From Planctomycetota bacterium (GTDB lineage: Bacteria > Planctomycetota > Planctomycetia > Pirellulales > Pirellulaceae), in assembly GCA_027619595.1 (NCBI GenBank), contig JAQCHP010000047.1:1-32960 (forward strand): a stretch of 32,960 nt of DNA. Direction: 5' to 3'. The notes beneath the pieces are model-generated. The model was not told the DNA's origin. It saw only the letters and a program-made list of their open reading frames with translations, and made no database searches. Both the position numbers and the translations under genes were made by a program. Positions within the stretch are counted from its first letter, which is position 1, and the number at the start of each line of letters is the position of its first letter. Shown piece by piece: positions 1 to 8,550 of this stretch.

Positions 1-1
1 G

Positions 2-835
2 CAAATGCGGTCGAGTGCGTTGCTGCTGGAGGCTCGTGAGGTGCTTGATTCTGGGATCCTTGGACCGATCACTATGGCGCGCGCATGGAATATCCAAGGC
101 AAGCGAGATTTGTCACCTGTCCCTGATAGCCAAGCTCCAGCCGGTGTTGACTACGACCGTTGGCTCGGTCCCGCACCCCAGCGCCCGTTTAACGTCAAAC
201 GATTTCACAAGACGTGGCGCTCGTTTCGTGATTATGGCAATGGCGATTTCGGAGATGACGGAGCGCACGATCTCGATATGGCTCGTTGGGGGCTCAACGC
301 GAACGCACTCCCGGTACGCATCACGGCCCACGGTGGCAACCTGTTCGAAACCGGCTTTCGAGAATACCCCGACAACATGTTAGTCGCGTTTGAATATGCC
401 GACGGCCGGGTGCTGAGCTATGAAGAACGCGTTGGGTTCAGCTATGGCCAAAACGGAACCGACAGTAGCGACGTGTTCTACGGCACCGAAGGGTATATGG
501 TGTTTTCGCGGCGTGGATTCTTCCGTTGCTACCTGGGTAAGGGTCCGAAGGAAGAGCCGGGTCCAGCCTCCGGCAAGCCAGGGCGAGTTGGTGTGCACGT
601 TCCGTCGCATATCGAAAACTTCATCAGTTGCGTCCGGTCCCGCGAAGAGACGAACGCAGGTCCAGAAGTCGCGCACCATACGTGTGCACTGATTCATCTG
701 GGGGAAATCGCGTATCGTACGCGTACGGTACTAGAATTTGACCCGCAAACCGAACGAATCACCAACAGCGAACAGGCACAGGCGATGATGGCGAAAGTGT
801 ACCGTAAGCCGTACGAATTACCGTCGGTGGTCTGA
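2..835 (+). CDS. Gfo/Idh/MocA family oxidoreductase, C-terminal part (cut by window start)
   Basis: The reading frame is open to the window edge, with a Gln codon before the first Met, so the gene starts upstream and its NAD-binding Rossmann domain is missing here. What remains resembles the C-terminal alpha/beta domain of planctomycete Gfo/Idh/MocA oxidoreductases: a WLGPAP segment near residue 53, then GNGDFGDDGAHDLDMARWGL near residue 78, where the His is placed like the catalytic or sugar-binding His of the family. These enzymes oxidise or reduce sugars, inositols or sugar acids with NAD(P). There is no visible signal peptide, but the N-terminus is outside the window. The gene converges on the kinase gene on the other strand, with a hairpin between. 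The family call is firm; the substrate is unknown. Confidence 0.85.
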   Translation, partial: QMRSSALLLEAREVLDSGILGPITMARAWNIQGKRDLSPVPDSQAPAGVDYDRWLGPAPQRPFNVKRFHKTWRSFRDYGNGDFGDDGAHDLDMARWGLNANALPVRITAHGGNLFETGFREYPDNMLVAFEYADGRVLSYEERVGFSYGQNGTDSSDVFYGTEGYMVFSRRGFFRCYLGKGPKEEPGPASGKPGRVGVHVPSHIENFISCVRSREETNAGPEVAHHTCALIHLGEIAYRTRTVLEFDPQTERITNSEQAQAMMAKVYRKPYELPSVV

Positions 836-842
836 TCCTGCT

Positions 843-882
843 CTGCCAGGTCATTCCCTCGGCCTCGGCTGACGGGTGGCAG
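843..882. terminator. Stem-loop between convergent genes
   Basis: Arms CTGCCA (843-848) and TGGCAG (877-882) enclose a second pair GTCA (850-853) and TGAC (870-873). It starts 8 bases after the oxidoreductase stop and lies before the end of the convergent kinase gene. There is no T-run, so it is a terminator-like hairpin rather than a classical intrinsic terminator. Confidence 0.4.
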
Positions 883-915
883 AATCGGCGTGTGCTCAAC
901 GATTTGGGGAGATGT

Positions 916-1947
916 TCAGCGGGCGACACGCCCCGCGCTCCTGCCCGATTCCAGGGCCGTGATTTCCGCGCGCGTGCAGTGGCCGAAGTCTCCCGGAACG
1001 GAATGTTTGAGGCAACTGGCTGCCGTCGCGAATTCGATCAATTCCGAGTGGGACTTCCCTTCCAGAAGTCCGGCGATCAAGGCACCGCTAAATGCGTCCC
1101 CTGCCCCGATCCGATCAACGACTCGGATGTCGTATCGGCGCGAAATGACGCTCGTGCCGCGATTCCAGATGGCGGACGCAATATTGGTTTCATCCGACGT
1201 GTCGCCACTACGCACAGTAAATACTACGTGCGAGAGATTGTAACGTTGGGCGAGTTGTTCCATCGGGGCGTGATAGCGATTGATACTAAAGAGGTCGGCG
1301 CCTAAGGATTCCTGCGTTTGCACGTCAAGAAGTTGCCGAGCATGTTCCTCGTTGACAATCAACACATCGAGCATCGGGACAATCTCCTGCATGACTCGGC
1401 TCGCCTCTTCCAATGACCACAGGGCGCTGCGATAACTGATATCGCAGCTTACGGGGACCCCGAGCGACTTGGCCACGCGGCATCCTTCGATGGTGAGCTG
1501 TGCCAATTCGGTCGAGAGGGCCGGTGCCGTTCCGGTGAAGTGGAGCCAGTCCATCCCTTGGAGGACGGTTGCCCAGTCGATGTCGCCACGCACCAGTCGC
1601 GCAAAGGCGCTGTCCTTGCGATCGTAAATCACCTGCGAAGCGCGATGAGCTGCGCCAAGCTCGACGTACAGGATGCCCAAACGCGACGCCGCACGACGTA
1701 GGACATGTTCGGTGTGTAAGCCGAACCGGCGCATGTAGTTGATACACGCTTGGCCAATGGCATGGTCAGGAACCGCTGACAAGACATGTGCCTCGTGTCC
1801 GAGGTCTGCTAAGACGAGACCAGCATTGGCTTCGCCCCCCGTAAAAGTGACATGGAGTTGTTGAGCTTGGACAAACCGTTCGTGTCCGGGTGTTGTATAG
1901 CGGGCGAGCAACTCGCCGAAGAGGAGTACTTTCTTGGGGACTGTCAT
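916..1947 (-). CDS. PfkB-family sugar kinase, 2-keto-3-deoxygluconate kinase-like
   Basis: A protein of 343 residues with the PfkB/ribokinase fold. The N-terminal glycine motif is TGGEANAGL (residues 36-44), and the C-terminal signature is DRIGAGDAFSGAL (278-290), where Asp284 would be the catalytic base and GAGD forms the anion hole. The opening KVLLFGELLARYTTPG and the overall length fit 2-keto-3-deoxygluconate kinases better than fructokinases or ribokinases. The predicted reaction is ATP-dependent phosphorylation of a sugar acid or ketose in the cytoplasm. It is the last gene of a three-gene minus-strand run: the dehydrogenase upstream ends 22 bp before its ATG. A role in sugar-acid breakdown is inferred from this pairing; the exact substrate is not readable from sequence. 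Confidence 0.85.
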   Translation of the reverse strand: MTVPKKVLLFGELLARYTTPGHERFVQAQQLHVTFTGGEANAGLVLADLGHEAHVLSAVPDHAIGQACINYMRRFGLHTEHVLRRAASRLGILYVELGAAHRASQVIYDRKDSAFARLVRGDIDWATVLQGMDWLHFTGTAPALSTELAQLTIEGCRVAKSLGVPVSCDISYRSALWSLEEASRVMQEIVPMLDVLIVNEEHARQLLDVQTQESLGADLFSINRYHAPMEQLAQRYNLSHVVFTVRSGDTSDETNIASAIWNRGTSVISRRYDIRVVDRIGAGDAFSGALIAGLLEGKSHSELIEFATAASCLKHSVPGDFGHCTRAEITALESGRSAGRVAR

Positions 1948-1969
1948 AAACCTGGAATCTCGACGGGGG

Positions 1970-3079
1970 TTAAGGAACGTTTTGCTGCTTAGTTGCGAAA
2001 ATGACCTGCGCCGGGTTGATGGCCTGGTACTTGGATTTGTTGGCAGTAATTTCGAACGCCTGGGGGACCGACTCGATGCCGGGCAATTGATGCCGAATGG
2101 TCGATTTTAGTTCGACACGACCAGATGCCACCAGCCTGACGGTGTGTGCGAGATGGGCTTGCGTGCTGATATCGGGGAATAGGTAACGAAGGCTTCGTTC
2201 TCGCAAGAAATCGATGTCGACCTCCAAGGGGGCTCCGAACCAAGAAACGCCGATTACCTTTCCGCCCGACCGGACCATTTCGAGTGCTTGCCGTTGAGTT
2301 TGTGTACCGGCCAGTCCCTGCCGAGGGCTCCCGCCAGCACATTCAAAGACGACGTCGACTCCGATCCCTTCGGTCAGTTCGCGGACAACTTCAACTACGT
2401 TGCAATTCTTGGCGTTGAGGGCGATATCAGCGCCAAGTTCGCGGGAGACCTGGCACGATTCGTCTCGCACGTCGACGGTAATGAGTCGCCCCGCACCACT
2501 CAGTCGAGCGATTTGCAGGCATTCCAAACCCATGCTCCCTTGCCCGATGATGGCCACCGAGTCGCCAATTTGAATATCGGCGGTTTCGACCGAGGCCACG
2601 CTATCGCTGAGCGATTGCAGGCAAGCCGCTTCGCTGTCCGAAATGCAATCGTCTACTTTTACTAAAGAGTTTTCTGGGAGGATCGCGTATTCGCTAAAAC
2701 AACCGGGGAGGTCGAATCCGATCACAGGGCCCTTGCGGCATCGATGACTCATTTCCGACAGACATTGACCACATTGCCCGCAGGGTAACTTGGCGCGCGC
2801 TGCAACACGATCCCCCACCTGAAATCGTGTGACGGAAGGGTGTACCTCGACGATGCGTGCGCAAAACTCATGTCCGAAAAGTTGCACTGGCGCTTCGGTT
2901 TCAAGGCGACGCTTGATGCGGTCGTAGGCCAGCGTCGGGATGCCCTGCGCCAGTTGTGCTTCGGTGACACTTGGTTGAACGCATAACGGTTCTACCAGAA
3001 CATGCCGCGGAGTAACTTGCGGAACGGGGACCTCATCCATTCGCAGGTCACCAAACCCGTAAAATCGCCAAGCCTTCAT
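1970..3079 (-). CDS. Zinc-binding alcohol/threonine dehydrogenase-like protein (MDR family)
   Basis: 369 residues of medium-chain dehydrogenase type. The catalytic-zinc motif GHEFCARIVEV (His70, Glu71) is present, as are four structural-zinc cysteines (Cys100, 103, 106, 114). A Rossmann segment with GQGSMGLECLQIARLSGA starts near residue 178, with an acidic residue after the next strand (VDVRDE), suggesting NAD(H) preference. The usual first zinc ligand, the Cys in the family's GICGTD-type motif, aligns with Ser37 in CVQPSVTE, so the catalytic zinc site may be changed. It probably oxidises a polyol or sugar acid. It sits between an NHL-repeat gene (41 bp upstream) and a PfkB kinase (22 bp downstream), most likely one transcript. 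The family is sure; the substrate is not. Confidence 0.85.
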   Translation of the reverse strand: MKAWRFYGFGDLRMDEVPVPQVTPRHVLVEPLCVQPSVTEAQLAQGIPTLAYDRIKRRLETEAPVQLFGHEFCARIVEVHPSVTRFQVGDRVAARAKLPCGQCGQCLSEMSHRCRKGPVIGFDLPGCFSEYAILPENSLVKVDDCISDSEAACLQSLSDSVASVETADIQIGDSVAIIGQGSMGLECLQIARLSGAGRLITVDVRDESCQVSRELGADIALNAKNCNVVEVVRELTEGIGVDVVFECAGGSPRQGLAGTQTQRQALEMVRSGGKVIGVSWFGAPLEVDIDFLRERSLRYLFPDISTQAHLAHTVRLVASGRVELKSTIRHQLPGIESVPQAFEITANKSKYQAINPAQVIFATKQQNVP

Positions 3080-3120
3080 GAATTGTTGCCTGTGTATCGG
3101 AGTGTTATGGTCGTCGTCAT

Positions 3121-4131
3121 TTACAGATGGCGTCGACAGAATTTTTGAATGGCATGGCAGTCAGGCGGAACCATCCCTCGACGTCCCCCTGCTGAATGAA
3201 CTACTTCGGCCACAAAGAAATCGCCTTGCGTATTGAAGGCGATATCGTGTGGCGCGAAAAAGTCGCCGGCCGCAGTCGGCGTGCTCCCGCCGCCGAACCG
3301 TCCCAACAATTTGCCGGTCGCGTCCAGTATACTAACACGTCCACCCGTCGATTGTGGGCTTGGGGCGGACGTCCCGGGCCACATACCGGCCAGATATCCC
3401 AGTTCGGCCACCATGACGTTGCCTTCACGGTCAAACGCGAGTTGGCAGGGGCGAGCGATGTCCTCCCAAATATCGACAAGCGTGCCCGAGGGTGAAAATA
3501 TTTGGATGCGGCTATTTTCGCGGTCCGCGACGTATACCGCCCCGTTACTGGCGATGGCTATCCCGTGCGGAACGTGAAACTGGCCGGGCTCGGAGCCTGG
3601 TTCGCCCCACGAACCGATGAGTTTTCCCTCGGGCGAAAAATGATGAATTCGCGCATTGCCATACCCATCCGATACGTAGAACGTCCCGTCAGCAGCCACG
3701 GCTACATTCGTAGGAAAGTAAAACGGAGGCCCTGCTCGGCGTATTGTGCGATAATCGATACTCGTAGCGCCGGTGTTCGAGGGGACTCCACTCGTACCAA
3801 TGGTGAACTTATGTTCATAATCGGGAGAGAATACCTTCACCGTATGATCGAGATCGTCGGTGCAGTAGAAATTCCCATGCGCGTCAATTGTCAGGCCGTG
3901 CGGACGTGCAAAACATCCGGTTCCCCAGGTGTATAGCAACGCGCCCTGACCGTTGAAGACGAATACCTGGTCGGGCTGACGAGCAAATACGTGCACGCGA
4001 TCGTGCGCGTCGACTGCCACGGCTGTCACTTCCACCCAGCCGACGTCGGCGGATGGTTGGGGCCACGGAGTCACAACATCGAAGCCAAAGGAACCGCAGT
4101 CGCAGATCGGGACGGAGCTCGGCTGATACAT
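3121..4131 (-). CDS. NHL-repeat beta-propeller protein
   Basis: 336 residues from the chosen ATG at 4131; the frame stays open to 4338, but that 69-residue extension looks non-coding. At least five NHL-type blades can be read. Examples are FARPHGLTIDAHGNFYCTDD, FYFPTNVAVAADGTFYVSDG, FHVPHGIAIASNGAVYVADR and FFAPHDIAFNTQGDFFVAEV. Each has the hydrophobic, P-x-[GD]-[IV]-[AT], DxxGxxYVxD pattern of a six-bladed propeller, as in peptidyl-alpha-hydroxyglycine lyases and related scaffolds. No signal peptide is seen with this start. It heads the minus-strand run with the dehydrogenase and the kinase, so a link to sugar or sugar-acid metabolism is possible. Whether it is an enzyme (lyase, lactonase) or a binding scaffold cannot be told. 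Confidence 0.75.
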   Translation of the reverse strand: MYQPSSVPICDCGSFGFDVVTPWPQPSADVGWVEVTAVAVDAHDRVHVFARQPDQVFVFNGQGALLYTWGTGCFARPHGLTIDAHGNFYCTDDLDHTVKVFSPDYEHKFTIGTSGVPSNTGATSIDYRTIRRAGPPFYFPTNVAVAADGTFYVSDGYGNARIHHFSPEGKLIGSWGEPGSEPGQFHVPHGIAIASNGAVYVADRENSRIQIFSPSGTLVDIWEDIARPCQLAFDREGNVMVAELGYLAGMWPGTSAPSPQSTGGRVSILDATGKLLGRFGGGSTPTAAGDFFAPHDIAFNTQGDFFVAEVVHSAGGRRGMVPPDCHAIQKFCRRHL

Positions 4132-4477
4132 GGGATCACAGTTCCTGGGGCAGGCTACGGATTTGATTGAGGAACAGTGCAAGAACGCATTTTCATGACG
4201 AAAAATGCTTCGTGGCCATCGTCCATCGGGATACTGATTTTGGCAATCGGGGTTACCAGAGTCAAGCAGGCTCGAAGTGACCTCGAAGTATAGTTGTAAC
4301 GTTTTCGACGGCTGAAGGGTCGCCAGCAAAATCTGCATTGAATAGGTGTTTGTCCGCTCGATAAGTCCCCCATGCCGTATAAATCGGTATTGCAGATGCT
4401 AGCGTTTGGGCGTTGCTGGCACTGCCAGGATGCGCAAGGGAATGCGCCGTTCAACCACAGCGTAATGGATTACGGAA
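4132..4477. other. Divergent intergenic region with a palindrome
   Basis: This 346-bp stretch separates the NHL operon (minus) from the porin (plus) and should carry both promoters. A perfect palindrome CTGGCA-C-TGCCAG lies at 4416-4428, about 50 bp before the porin ATG, where an operator could sit. A TATAAA at 4378-4383 is present but has no well-spaced -35 box. I see no convincing gene; the open frames here look like shadows. Confidence 0.35.
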
Positions 4478-6139
4478 ATGCCAATGAGACACCTTCGCAT
4501 CTCGTGGCGGCAATTTGCGGTGTCGGTATCCGCTATGGCGCTTACAACCCTGTTGGCGGCAACGGTAGAGGCGGAGTCGCCCCGTGCCGGGACGAACGCA
4601 TCCGACGACGCACAGGGACTGGCCGAGCGTGTGGAAGAACTTGAACGGCAGAACGCTGAATTGCGCGAGCAGTACCGCCGTTTGCCACCGATCCAGTCGG
4701 CCTCCTGGGAACGGTCGAGCTATCTGGGGGCGGCGGAGGGCGCGGCCGGGGATAGTTCCGATATTGAGTCGGCCGTAGAGAGGTACATGCAGGCCCGAGA
4801 AGAGCAGGAAGAAGCTGAGAAAAAGGAGAAGGAGAGCCAAGGTTACGAGGTCGGAAGTGATCTCGGGATGACCGCCAAGTGGAATCACGGGTTGGAACTG
4901 TCGACCAAGAACAAAGATTTTCGCGTTCACGTGGGGGGCCGCACGCAGTTCGATTCCTCCTGGTTTGACGTAGAAAACAACGTACAAAACAACATCAACA
5001 TCCCATATCAGGATGGCGTAGATTTCCGCCGCGCCCGCCTCCGTGTCGACGGGACGATGTACGAGGTGATCGATTGGGCTGCCGAATACGATTTTGTCAA
5101 CGCAGTGCGCGTGCGAAACTCAACGGACAATGGAGTTGCTGATCACCCAATTACCGGGTTTACCGACCTTTGGTGGACGATTAAACAACTTCCCATCCTA
5201 GGAAATGTGCGCGTCGGCAATCAGAAAGAGGCCATTGGTTTCGAGCACTTGGTGAGCAGTCGCTTTTTGCCCTTCATGGAACGATCGTACAATCAAGATA
5301 CATTCTATGGCGGTGCATTTAACGGGTTCACGCCAGGTATCCAGGCTTTCAATACGTACGACGAAGAATACGGCACGTGGGCGTTAGGCGTATTCAAGCC
5401 TGTGGATAATGTATTTGCTACCAATGCGCACGACGAAGACTATGCCGTGACCGGGCGCATGACGCGGCTCTTATGGTATTGCGACGACGGACGCGGTTTG
5501 TTGCATGTGGGAAGCTCATTTCGGCAGTTCAGCACCGTCAATGACCGCATTCGCTATCGTGCCCGAGATGCGGTACGATCGGGCATTGCTTCCGTATGGC
5601 CAATCCCGGGCGACACAGGGACACTTTTGGGAACGGATGGCCAATTTCTCAATACCGAACTCGTCGCCGTCAATGGTCCGTGGACCTTCCAGTCGGAATA
5701 TCTCGTTAGCTACATGGATGACGCACAATTGGCCACGGCCCCTCCGGGACCCAACGTCGGTACTGTCAACTATCACGGTGGATATGCCCAGCTCATGTAC
5801 TTTATCACCGGAGAACACGACCACTATAACCGGAAGACAGGCGTATTCGAACGGGTAACGCCTCGGGAGAATTTCTTCTTAGTGGATACGCCCGATGGAA
5901 GCATGTTGGGTCGCGGAGCGTGGCAGGTGGGTGCGCGTTATAACTACCTCGATCTCAACGATAATGGACTGAATGGCGGTATCTTGCACAACGGCACGGT
6001 CGGGCTCAATTGGTTCCTCAATCCCAACATGAAGGTGCAATTTAACTACATGTTAACCCACCGCGACGCACCGTTGGCGGCTGGACTGGGTGACGGCTGG
6101 ATCAATGGTTGGGGAATCCGCGTGGCGAACGATTTTTAA
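4478..6139 (+). CDS. Outer-membrane porin, OprP/OprO (phosphate-selective porin) family
   Basis: 553 residues. The N-terminus has basic residues and a hydrophobic stretch (SVSAMALTTLLAATVEA, about 16-32), a likely signal peptide. A short coiled coil follows (LAERVEELERQNAELREQYR, about 47-66), then a charged EEQEEAEKKEKE linker, then the barrel from about residue 130. The barrel begins with FRVHVGGRTQFDSSWFD and contains FRRARLRVDGTMYEVIDWAAEYDF, typical of OprP-like porins. It ends in an aromatic residue (VANDF), as expected for outer-membrane insertion. The coiled coil before a barrel is usual in planctomycete porins and may contact peptidoglycan. The start has only a weak ribosome site; a Met two codons later is equally possible. 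The solute is unknown; phosphate is not implied by sequence alone. Confidence 0.85.
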   Translation: MPMRHLRISWRQFAVSVSAMALTTLLAATVEAESPRAGTNASDDAQGLAERVEELERQNAELREQYRRLPPIQSASWERSSYLGAAEGAAGDSSDIESAVERYMQAREEQEEAEKKEKESQGYEVGSDLGMTAKWNHGLELSTKNKDFRVHVGGRTQFDSSWFDVENNVQNNINIPYQDGVDFRRARLRVDGTMYEVIDWAAEYDFVNAVRVRNSTDNGVADHPITGFTDLWWTIKQLPILGNVRVGNQKEAIGFEHLVSSRFLPFMERSYNQDTFYGGAFNGFTPGIQAFNTYDEEYGTWALGVFKPVDNVFATNAHDEDYAVTGRMTRLLWYCDDGRGLLHVGSSFRQFSTVNDRIRYRARDAVRSGIASVWPIPGDTGTLLGTDGQFLNTELVAVNGPWTFQSEYLVSYMDDAQLATAPPGPNVGTVNYHGGYAQLMYFITGEHDHYNRKTGVFERVTPRENFFLVDTPDGSMLGRGAWQVGARYNYLDLNDNGLNGGILHNGTVGLNWFLNPNMKVQFNYMLTHRDAPLAAGLGDGWINGWGIRVANDF

Positions 6140-6200
6140 TCGGGCGTAACGTCCTGGCGAAGGAAGTAGGTCAAGAAGACGTTCATTTTGGAGTAGGATC

Positions 6201-6566
6201 ATGCTGGCAAGAATCTGTAATGTGATTGCATTGTTCATGCTAGTGAACGGTGTCCTGTTGAGCGGAACAACGGCTTGGGCCAAACCCGCGTGTTGCCATA
6301 CTTCGAATTGCCCTTCGCATCGATGTGTGGTGAAACACGAATCGGAGCCGGTAAAAAAGGTCGTCTACGAGGTCAAGTGCGTGCCGGTCTGCGAGCATCA
6401 TCCCGCCAAATTTTTGGATTGTGATTGCTGTCCCGTTTGCAAACTTCATTACAAGAAGGTGTTGATCAAACGCGAAATCGTGGTTCGTCACGAATGCAAG
6501 ACAACCTGCGAGCCTGTGCCGGTGAATTCTTGCGGTTGTGGATCTTGTGGTTCGTGCGGACACTAG
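6201..6566 (+). CDS. Small secreted cysteine-rich protein, unknown function
   Basis: 121 residues, 61 bp after the porin, preceded by a GGAGTAGG ribosome site. Residues 1-27 (MLARICNVIALF...GTTAWA) form a clear signal peptide with an AWA cleavage site. The mature part has 16 cysteines in about 94 residues, grouped as CC...C...C, CVPVC, CDCCPVC, CKTTC and a C-terminal SCGCGSCGSCGH, with many His and Lys. The pattern suits disulfide cross-linking or metal binding outside the cytoplasm. Cysteine-rich exported proteins are a known feature of planctomycete cell envelopes, but I recognise no named domain. Position after the porin suggests cotranscription and an envelope role (inference). A long stem-loop follows its stop. 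Confidence 0.75.
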   Translation: MLARICNVIALFMLVNGVLLSGTTAWAKPACCHTSNCPSHRCVVKHESEPVKKVVYEVKCVPVCEHHPAKFLDCDCCPVCKLHYKKVLIKREIVVRHECKTTCEPVPVNSCGCGSCGSCGH

Positions 6567-6568
6567 GC

Positions 6569-6631
6569 GAACGGTCAACACGCGGCCAACACCCACGCAG
6601 GTTGGCTGCTGAGCGCGTGTAGTAACCGTTC
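6569..6631 (+). terminator. Long multi-segment stem-loop after the cysteine-rich gene
   Basis: Three nested arm pairs line up. GAACGGT (6569-6575) pairs with ACCGTTC (6625-6631), ACACGCG (6578-6584) with CGCGTGT (6614-6620), and GCCAAC (6585-6590) with GTTGGC (6601-6606), around a 10-base loop. The internal loops are short. It begins 2 bases after the stop codon. There is no T-run, so it may end transcription with help from Rho or protect the transcript 3' end. Confidence 0.5.
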
Positions 6632-7092
6632 AGCGGCCCTCCGCGCCACGCCGTAGCGGATTTATTTTGCGTACGAAAGGATCGGGCCTGAGCCGGATTG
6701 GTAAAGTGAGAAAAGAGAAATTCTCATCGGAAACACTGAGTCGGGGCTAGAGGAATGCTCCTTTTTCGTTGTTGCAATTTCAACCAAACCCCAGTTTTTT
6801 GCTAAATAAATCAGCTACGGCGTTGCCCTCCGGGCGGCAAACGGTTACAGCTCACTGCTTTCCGTGCGTGATCTACACGCTTCCATGTCCACCGTTATGG
6901 CGCAAAACTCAAGCTTAAGAACAGTTTCGTTTGCGGCCCGTTCGCGTACAACTCTGGGGACGGTTACCTTTGCTTTGATCTCCGACTTTGACCAGAATCG
7001 GTGATCCGCTTTGTCGCAGGTGATGCGCGTTGTCTGCGTTTCACAAGTCGGCGGCCACGCTACCAGTTAGGCAAGATATTTAGGAGACCGCC
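6632..7092. other. Gene-free stretch upstream of the transglutaminase-like gene
   Basis: About 460 bp with no supported gene on either strand. A small hairpin-capable segment (TTGCC...GGCAA) lies near 6825-6840. The end provides the TTTAGGAGACC ribosome site of the next gene. I found no recognisable promoter or riboswitch. Confidence 0.3.
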
Positions 7093-8116
7093 ATGGATAT
7101 TTTGAATTGGTGGGCGAGGTCGGGATGGGGGTCGCGGGTGAGTGCCGGTCTGGTACTCTGGTGCGTCGCGGTTTCTGGTTCCTTGGTTTCTGATTCCCGG
7201 GCAGCCGTTCCGGAAGGGGAAAACGCGCCAGCAGTACGGCATTTTCGACTCGTCTATGGTGCAACGATCGACCAGCTTCCGGTCGGCGCAAAGGCCCGTG
7301 TGTGGGTCCCGGTGCCTCCTGCCGACCATGAGCAATCTGTCGAACTCATTTTGGCGCGCACGCCATCGAAGTCGCAAATGACCCGTGAGCAAAAATTCGG
7401 GAATCCGCTCATCTACTTCGAAGCCGTGGCGGATGAGCGGGGTACAATCGCGATTGACATTGGATACCGAATTACGCGTCGCGAACTTACCCCTGCCACT
7501 TGGGAGTCGGTCCCCCGAACGAAGGGCGAACTGCATTTGCAGCCGTCACATTTCATTCCAGTGGACGGGCGGGTTCTCAAACGATTGATGGGGGACAAGT
7601 TCGTTGTGCAAGTCGCGGGTTTGCCGCGGGCGAGGCAGCTCTATGACGCGGTCGATAACCTGATGAAATACGGTAAACCGGAAGGGCAACCATGGGGACG
7701 CGGAGATGCTTTATGGGCCTGCGATTCTCACTACGGCAATTGCACGGACTTTCACAGCATATTCATTGGTGCCTGTCGTGACCTTAAGATTCCCGCCAAA
7801 TTTGAGATGGGGTTTTCGATTCCCGAACAGCGGGGCGCTGGTAAGGTCAGCGGGTAACCATTGCTGGGCCAAATTCCTCGACGAAGGACGGTGGGTACCT
7901 GTCGATATTTCTGAGGCGGACAAGCACCTCGAACAGAAGCCATACTATTTCGGCAATCTCACGGCGGATCGCCTGAAGTTGACAGAAGGGAGAGACCTGG
8001 AACTCGTCCCAGCTCCGGCTCACGGTCCCGTGAATTTCCTGGTTCATCCCTACGTGGAAGTGGACGGCGAGCCGCACAAGAAGTTCACGCAACGCTGTAC
8101 GTATCAAGACGAGTAA
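7093..8116 (+). pseudogene. Transglutaminase-like exported protein, split by a single-base frameshift
   Basis: The first frame (7093-7857) gives 254 residues. An N-terminal hydrophobic segment (about 15-37) is a likely signal peptide, followed by a beta-rich domain and a transglutaminase core with DSHYGNCTDFHSIF, where Cys217 is the expected nucleophile. The frame stops just after GKVSG. The next frame continues at once with HCWAKFLDEGRWVPVDISEADK, holding the expected catalytic His and Asp, and runs to 8116. Removing one A from the TAAC at 7855-7858 restores GKVSGYHCWAKF and a 340-residue protein. The start is supported by AGGAGA nine bases before ATG. The break lies between catalytic Cys and His, so the product as read is inactive. 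It is either a recent mutation or a sequencing error; no second damage is seen. Confidence 0.85.
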
Positions 8117-8129
8117 CGGTGCACTTAAG

Positions 8130-8152
8130 TGTAGGTAAGAAGATTACCTACA
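8130..8152. terminator. Bidirectional hairpin between convergent genes
   Basis: A perfect 9-bp stem, TGTAGGTAA (8130-8138) and TTACCTACA (8144-8152), with a 5-base loop. It lies between the transglutaminase-like frame end (8116) and the Hpt gene end (8154), so it can serve transcripts from both sides. T-tracts are absent. Confidence 0.6.
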
Positions 8153-8153
8153 T

Positions 8154-8477
8154 CTACGGTGCCCCCTTCCGAATGCGAGCCACTTTTTCCAAGACTGCGT
8201 CGATCGAGTATTGGAGTTGAGATCGACTGGAGTTGTTATGTAATTCGGACTCCAGTTGCTGAAGCACATCCGTCAGCGGGTGGAATCCATAGCTGCCAAA
8301 GGCACCCTTGAGTTGATGGGCCAAACGCCGCGCCTCGGCTAGGTCGTGACGCTCGACGGCCACTTGCAAGCCTTGCATGCGTTCCGGCAAGGCATCCACG
8401 AACATCTCAATTAGCTCGGCGAAGTCTTCGTCGTGTCCGAATTCGGAAAAAATCGGTGCTTCCGTCGTGTGTGGCAT
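8154..8477 (-). CDS. Hpt (histidine phosphotransfer) domain protein
   Basis: 107 residues from the ATG at 8477; the frame is open to 8663, but the earlier part overlaps the regulator gene and does not look like protein. A single Hpt domain fills the protein: the motif EARRLAHQLKGAFGSYGF carries His54 as the phosphate acceptor, with helical segments before (FAELIEMFVDALPERMQGL) and after (DVLQQLESELH). Hpt proteins pass phosphate between receiver domains in multistep phosphorelays in the cytoplasm. It ends the operon after the HD-GYP response regulator, 73 bp downstream of it, so that receiver may be its partner, though no hybrid kinase is present here. Confidence 0.8.
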   Translation of the reverse strand: MPHTTEAPIFSEFGHDEDFAELIEMFVDALPERMQGLQVAVERHDLAEARRLAHQLKGAFGSYGFHPLTDVLQQLESELHNNSSRSQLQYSIDAVLEKVARIRKGAP

Positions 8478-8550
8478 TGGGAACTCGCAAAGATGTGGTA
8501 CGCATTGGTAGAAGGGACGAATTGGGTGCGCGTGTTGAACGCGGGTAACG

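Noticed and set aside
4132-4338. N-terminal extension of the NHL protein
   Set aside because: The extra 69 residues do not resemble a signal peptide or an NHL blade, and a good ATG exists at 4131.
4372-4644. A 90-residue frame before the porin
   Set aside because: It overlaps the porin start in another frame, without protein-like composition in the overlap.
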